From CAYLRU01 sp964386565 (GTDB lineage: Bacteria > Desulfobacterota > Desulfobacteria > Desulfobacterales > UBA5616), in the NCBI GenBank assembly GCA_964386565.1, contig CAYLRU010000004.1, positions 1 through 64,000 of the forward strand: a stretch of 64,000 nt of DNA. The letters are read 5' to 3'. Within the stretch, counting starts at the first letter, position 1. Every line of letters begins with the position of its first letter. Under the pieces are notes generated by a model, which made no database searches, was not told the DNA's origin, and saw nothing but the letters and a program-made list of their open reading frames with translations. The position numbers and the translations under genes are program-made. Below are positions 59,882-64,000 of the stretch, piece after piece.

Positions 59882-61873
59882 TTAATATATTCTTCCCCTA
59901 CCCGAAAACGACAGGGCCTCTTCAAGCCAGGTATCCATTCGTAAAACGCTTTTTCGCTGTTGGTATGACAGGTTTTGCGCGGACTTCTGGGCACGGACGA
60001 TTATTTTTTTCGCCAGACCCGAAGCCCCGGGAATCTTGTTTTTAACAGCGGCTTTTAAACGGTTCTTAACAGCGGCAGGAATAAATCTGTCGATCAATTC
60101 ATCTTCGACACTGATGAAGGCACGGGCTGTTCCCGGATCCCCCTGGCGCGCACACCGGCCGAAAAGCTGGCGGTCAATACGCCCGGATTCATGGCGTTCT
60201 GTGGCAATGACGTACAACCCACCCATTTCGGAAACCCTGCCGTGCAGTTTGATATCGGTTCCCCGTCCTGCCATATTGGTGGCGATGGTAATTCGCCGCT
60301 CTTCACCCGCCACCCGGACGATTCCGGCTTCTTCCTCATGATGTACGGCATTCAACAGATTGAATTCCAGCCTTTCAGCGGTCAGCATCCGGGCCAGCTT
60401 CTCGCTGGCATAAACATTCCGGGTTCCCACCAGGACCGGCCGGCCGGTCCTGTGAATTCGGATGATTTCATCTTTCACACCTTGCCATTTTTCATCGGCG
60501 GTTTCAAATACCCTGTCCGGCAATATCGTTCGGATGCAGGGCCTGTTCGTTGGAATTTTTAACACGGGCAGACCGTAAATCTGCCAGAATTCTCCGGCAG
60601 CTTCTTTGGCGGTTCCCGTCATTCCACTGATCTTTCTGAACAGGCGGAAAAACTGCTGGAAGCTGATGCGTGCCATGGTTTCGCTGGGATCGGACAGTTC
60701 CAGTCCCTCCTTTGCTTCAACCGCCTGGTGGAATCCCTGGCGCCAGGATCGGTCCGGCATCAGGCGGCCGGTGAATTCATCCACGATAACAACCCGGTCT
60801 TTCCGGATCACATACTCTTTGTCCCGGTGATAAAATTCCCTTGCCGCCAGTGCCTGCTTGATGAGTTCCTCGCTGCGCACCGGATTCGCCCAGATTCCGG
60901 GAAGACTTTTAGCCAAAGGCCTGATCTTTTCCAGGGCCGTATTCTTCAGGGTAATTTCCTTAAATTTCAGGTCCGCGGTATAGTCCTCCCCGGGCTCAAG
61001 AGACCGGGCGATTCTTCCGGCAGCGTCGTAAACTTCTGTAAACAGTTTATTTTTCTGGGGCTGTGATATGATCAAAGGGGTGACCGCCTCATCAATCAGG
61101 ACACTGTCGGCTTCATCGACAATGACCGTATCCAGTCCCCGAAGGACCAATCCATCGATATTATTGCGTCCCGGAAAAAGAAATTGCCGAATCAAGCGTC
61201 GGGTGGGATGGTGCATATCGCCGATGATGAGCCGGTCCCGCAGAAAATCGGCAACGATCTCCTTGCTCGTGGTGTATACAACACCCATACCGTAATTTTG
61301 TTTTCTCTCCCGGGGATCCGTAACGCTTGTGACGCACCCCGTGGTTACACCGCAAAATGAATAGAATGACTTCATTTCGAGGGCATCCCGTTTTGCCAGG
61401 TAGTCATTGACCGTAACGATATGACAGGGTCTGCCGCTCCAGGCGGATAAAACCGCCGACAGACAGGCCGTAAGGCTTTTTCCTTCCCCGGTAGCCATTT
61501 CTGCAAGATAGCCGTTGTAAAGGGTGAGAGCACCGGCAACCTGAACCGGGAAGGGACGCAATCCTAGAGTCCTGTGGGATGTCTCCACAATCAGGGCCAG
61601 GGCTTCCGGGATTATTTCAGCAAATCCGGTTTTCCTTCTCCTTACCAAAACCCGCATATTTTTAAGCCGTTTGCCCAACTCCTTATCAGAAATGGACCGC
61701 AACGTTTGGGAACGGTTGCAGATTTGCTCACCATCATTTAAGATTTTCCGTAGGATTGAATTCCGGCGACGATACAGACCCACAGCGGCATTGACAAAAG
61801 CATCGAGTCCGGTGTGCAGTTTTTCAGGCTTTATGATATGGGTCCGGCGGAAGTCTTCTGCTGGGGTTTTCAT
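59882..61873 (-). CDS. SecA-like translocase ATPase, short form (663 aa)
   Basis: The SecA motor core is present: Walker A ATGEGKS (127-133), VIVDEADSVLIDEA with DEAD at 253-256, a preprotein-crosslinking region near 265-370, and the second motor domain with MAGRGTD (534-540) and GRCARQGDPG. It then stops early: the helical scaffold begins (QQRKSVLRMDTW) but the helical wing and the Cys-rich SecB/phospholipid-binding tail are missing, so it is about 240 residues shorter than housekeeping SecA. The ATG at 61873 overlaps the upstream stop as ATGA; an ATG 45 bases up lies inside that gene. It is translationally coupled to an M50/HlyD fusion, so it probably serves a dedicated export route. Confidence 0.82.
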   Translation of the reverse strand: MKTPAEDFRRTHIIKPEKLHTGLDAFVNAAVGLYRRRNSILRKILNDGEQICNRSQTLRSISDKELGKRLKNMRVLVRRRKTGFAEIIPEALALIVETSHRTLGLRPFPVQVAGALTLYNGYLAEMATGEGKSLTACLSAVLSAWSGRPCHIVTVNDYLAKRDALEMKSFYSFCGVTTGCVTSVTDPRERKQNYGMGVVYTTSKEIVADFLRDRLIIGDMHHPTRRLIRQFLFPGRNNIDGLVLRGLDTVIVDEADSVLIDEAVTPLIISQPQKNKLFTEVYDAAGRIARSLEPGEDYTADLKFKEITLKNTALEKIRPLAKSLPGIWANPVRSEELIKQALAAREFYHRDKEYVIRKDRVVIVDEFTGRLMPDRSWRQGFHQAVEAKEGLELSDPSETMARISFQQFFRLFRKISGMTGTAKEAAGEFWQIYGLPVLKIPTNRPCIRTILPDRVFETADEKWQGVKDEIIRIHRTGRPVLVGTRNVYASEKLARMLTAERLEFNLLNAVHHEEEAGIVRVAGEERRITIATNMAGRGTDIKLHGRVSEMGGLYVIATERHESGRIDRQLFGRCARQGDPGTARAFISVEDELIDRFIPAAVKNRLKAAVKNKIPGASGLAKKIIVRAQKSAQNLSYQQRKSVLRMDTWLEEALSFSGRGRIY

Positions 61874-64000
61874 ATCCGGTATCTTCTTTGAAGAAGCTGT
61901 CGAAAACTTCGGCCCCACTGAACGAGCAGGGGCTCTTTTTTCATGCTGAAGCGGATCTTGCCTGACCGGCCGTGAAAAAACATGATCTCTTCATCCGGCA
62001 ACACTTCGGCAAAAATTAAAAAAAACGGTTCGGATGTTTTAAGGCCGGTGTTGTCCGACATGGACACGGCAACCTCGCCGCCTCCGAACCATCCAAGTGA
62101 TGCCGACGGAAGCTTGTCATGCTGAAACGGCACGATACTGAATTTTTTCACTTCTATATCTTTACCGGCCTGGCCGAAAATACGGACTTGGGCGTATTGA
62201 ATGGTGTCGACAAACAAGTTGGCGGCATCGTTTTGAGCGACAACCGAAGAAAACCGGAATCCTTCCTCCCCCACGATCTCGCCCAAAAAAGAACCCTTGG
62301 GAACCCATTTACCGACAAGTTCGGATTCCTTCGGGGCGATCCAAATTCCCGGCCGTCTGGCTCTGACCAGCAAATTCTCTTTTTGTGTTTCAAGATCCTT
62401 TTGACGGGATTCAATGGTTTCAATCCGCTTTCTTACGGGTTCGATGTCCGCCGCCTCCCGGCTCATGGCAAGCATCTTCAGGGCCAGGGCTTCCGCCTTT
62501 TGCGCATTTATTCGTCTGATTTCCAGATCCAGTTCCCGGTCCGACAGCCGAATCAGGGGCGTTCCCTGGGACACCCGAGTCCCGGGCGGCGTTAAAACGG
62601 ATTCAATGTATCCGGGCGCGGCGTTCACCACACGGATATAGTCGACGGCTTCCAACACTCCGGGAGCCCGGAATCGATTGGGAAAGGGGAGTACGCCCAC
62701 CAAAAAAAAGATGCATAACGTGCCGCCAATGCAAACGGAAACGGCCCGGGTCCGATTTTTCGCCAATTTGGGGCTCGACGAAAGGTATTGCACCAAGCGA
62801 AATACCGGCACAATGCCCCAGGACACAATACAAAGAAGCGCCATGATCAGCCCGGCCAAAAGGAATTTATCGGCAACAAATAAAATAATGCCCGAAAATA
62901 CAACAACCCGGTAAATTCCACTGAGCACTGCAAATACCGTAAGCCAGAACGCCTCTTTGGTGGATCGGGCCGGACTCATTGAATCCCGGCAGCCAAGCAG
63001 GTACTTTTCCGCCATGTGCCGCAAGTGCTGCATGGCACGGGTAGAGAGGTTGGGGATATCCAGAATGTCGGACAGGATATAATAGCCGTCAAACCGGAGA
63101 AGCGGATTGCCGTTAAATATAATGGTGGACACAGAAGCGATAAACATGATGTTATAGGCCAGGCTGTGCAGGGTACCCGCTCCTGTGCCGGCCCATATGA
63201 AGGTCGCAATACCGGCGAGAAAAATTTCCATAATCATGCCGGCCCCGCCGACCAGAGCGCGATGCCATCGGCTTCTGAAAGACCAGCTTGAGGTGGCATC
63301 CATATATGGCAGGGGCGTGAATACCAGCAGCATGACGCCCATGGTATGGACTTCTCCACCGAAACGTTTGCAAACCATGGAATGGCCGAACTCATGAAGC
63401 GTTTTGACCACTATCATGCCGATATAGAGTAAAAACAGGTTGTCAGGTGCCAGAATCCCCTCTGCCTGCTTGACAACCAGGTCAAAACGGTCAAACACGT
63501 ATTTTGCCGCACCAACTACTACGGCAAACCATATGACGGTACCCAGGGGACCGAATATCAACCGGATAAACGGCATGATTTTTTCCAGCAGTTTATCCGG
63601 ATCAAAAAGCGGCAGGCGCATGAACATGACGCTTAACAGTTTGGATCGGATCTCGCGCTGACGTCTTTTTTTATATCGTTCGAAAAGCTTGGCGCTGTCG
63701 GCGGGCATTTTAAAATAGAGCAGGTTTGCATAATACAATTGGGTCAGAAGTTGCAGCACTTCCTCCTGTCCGGGAGCGTTGCCTGGATTCCGTTTCAGGG
63801 ATTCTTCCCAGATTTCCTCGACAGTCCTGTCCGGTGTTAAACGGGATATGAAATCGTATGCTTCCGGTTCTAACCTGAAAAAAGTATTGTTAAACGGATC
63901 ATGAAGTACATACCACCGCTCCCCCCTGAATATCTGCCTACGGATCTTGACGGAAGATCTCAGACTGACCCTCAGATCCGAAATACGGTGCCATGATTCA
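61870..64000 (-). CDS. M50 (site-2 protease)-HlyD fusion membrane protein, 5' end beyond the window
   Basis: The zinc-protease motif HEFGH is encoded at about 63396-63382, and the third-ligand region NPLLRFDGYY about 100 residues later; several membrane helices surround them. After the last helix comes an HlyD/biotinyl-lipoyl-like half: GYIESVLTPPGTRVSQG, a coiled coil (about 62390-62540), and a barrel segment. Upstream of the first recognised methionine the frame stays open to the window edge and encodes a segment with RQIFRGERWYVLHDP and FRLEPEAYDFISRL, a PqqD-like N-terminal region found in such fusions. The gene is therefore partial. It overlaps the SecA-like gene by ATGA. The fusion of a membrane protease with an adaptor suggests processing plus export of a peptide, which is inference. 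Confidence 0.8.
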   Translation of the reverse strand, partial: ESWHRISDLRVSLRSSVKIRRQIFRGERWYVLHDPFNNTFFRLEPEAYDFISRLTPDRTVEEIWEESLKRNPGNAPGQEEVLQLLTQLYYANLLYFKMPADSAKLFERYKKRRQREIRSKLLSVMFMRLPLFDPDKLLEKIMPFIRLIFGPLGTVIWFAVVVGAAKYVFDRFDLVVKQAEGILAPDNLFLLYIGMIVVKTLHEFGHSMVCKRFGGEVHTMGVMLLVFTPLPYMDATSSWSFRSRWHRALVGGAGMIMEIFLAGIATFIWAGTGAGTLHSLAYNIMFIASVSTIIFNGNPLLRFDGYYILSDILDIPNLSTRAMQHLRHMAEKYLLGCRDSMSPARSTKEAFWLTVFAVLSGIYRVVVFSGIILFVADKFLLAGLIMALLCIVSWGIVPVFRLVQYLSSSPKLAKNRTRAVSVCIGGTLCIFFLVGVLPFPNRFRAPGVLEAVDYIRVVNAAPGYIESVLTPPGTRVSQGTPLIRLSDRELDLEIRRINAQKAEALALKMLAMSREAADIEPVRKRIETIESRQKDLETQKENLLVRARRPGIWIAPKESELVGKWVPKGSFLGEIVGEEGFRFSSVVAQNDAANLFVDTIQYAQVRIFGQAGKDIEVKKFSIVPFQHDKLPSASLGWFGGGEVAVSMSDNTGLKTSEPFFLIFAEVLPDEEIMFFHGRSGKIRFSMKKEPLLVQWGRSFRQLLQRRYRI

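Noticed and set aside
1..64000. tRNA, rRNA, CRISPR arrays, transposases, integrases, attachment sites and replication origins
   Set aside because: I looked for conserved tRNA and rRNA words, regularly spaced repeats and recombinase motifs and found none.

Overview
The window reads as a piece of an anaerobic Desulfobacterota (deltaproteobacterial) chromosome, most like the fatty-acid- or aromatic-degrading sulfate reducers of the Desulfobacterales. This rests on gene content: an ORP-like cluster of MinD ATPases and NifX-type proteins, several sigma-54 activators with matching -24/-12 promoters, many acyl-CoA and SDR enzymes, cobalamin riboswitches and a class I c-di-GMP riboswitch. No dsr, apr or rRNA gene is present to prove it. 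No tRNA, rRNA, CRISPR array, insertion sequence or phage module was seen. A run of 100 N (23951-24050) marks an assembly gap inside one gene.

Layout. 0.2-10.3 kb: a Cys-rich orphan, then a minus-strand block with an RND/MMPL exporter, a universal stress protein, a ClC-CBS channel, an HTH-PTS IIA protein and a recC without recB or recD. 10.6-13.6 kb: cobalamin riboswitch, terminator and btuF-btuC-btuD. 13.7-19.6 kb: an ADP-forming acyl-CoA synthetase alpha subunit, an orphan DNA methyltransferase, a 3-hydroxyacyl-CoA dehydrogenase-like SDR and a thiamine-diphosphate enzyme. 19.6-26.1 kb: a minus-strand operon DUF1302 porin-like, DUF1329, YCF48-like and RND, a gene set that looks like an envelope-spanning route for a hydrophobic molecule. 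26.9-31.3 kb: a large TPR/GAF/sigma-54 activator, bactofilin and a methyltransferase. 31.4-36.0 kb: divergent from that activator, paired inverted repeats, a sigma-54 promoter, two phytoene-desaturase-like flavoproteins and two tiny tandem paralogues. 36-38.2 kb: a CPBP protease and a membrane protein. 38.5-41 kb: a second cobalamin riboswitch and btuB.

42.2-49 kb: a fossil histidine kinase, a PAS-AAA sigma-54 regulator with a GAFTHA loop, a strong sigma-54 promoter, then an ORP-like operon (three NifX-type proteins, DUF5320-type proteins, a degenerate receiver, two MinD/ferredoxin ATPases, a CGGC-domain protein). 49-54.4 kb: hemolysin III, an internally deleted acyl-CoA synthetase, a split transketolase, an SCP2-like protein, a carboxylesterase scrap and an acyl-CoA dehydrogenase. 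54.7-59.6 kb: slyD, an MFE-type SDR, a c-di-GMP riboswitch ahead of a cyclic-nucleotide-binding protein, a Cys-rich fragment and an acyl-CoA ligase. 59.9-64 kb: a short SecA-like ATPase translationally coupled to a site-2-protease/HlyD fusion that runs off the right edge.

The best candidates for undescribed systems are the sigma-54-controlled flavoprotein/small-paralogue locus (31.4-36.0 kb) and the SecA-like plus M50/HlyD pair (59.9-64 kb). The ORP-like locus belongs to a known group but carries unusual features: a kinase fossil, a loop variant and a possible dual-start gene. Three short gene fossils within 11 kb (histidine kinase, acyl-CoA synthetase, carboxylesterase) suggest active gene decay in that half of the window.
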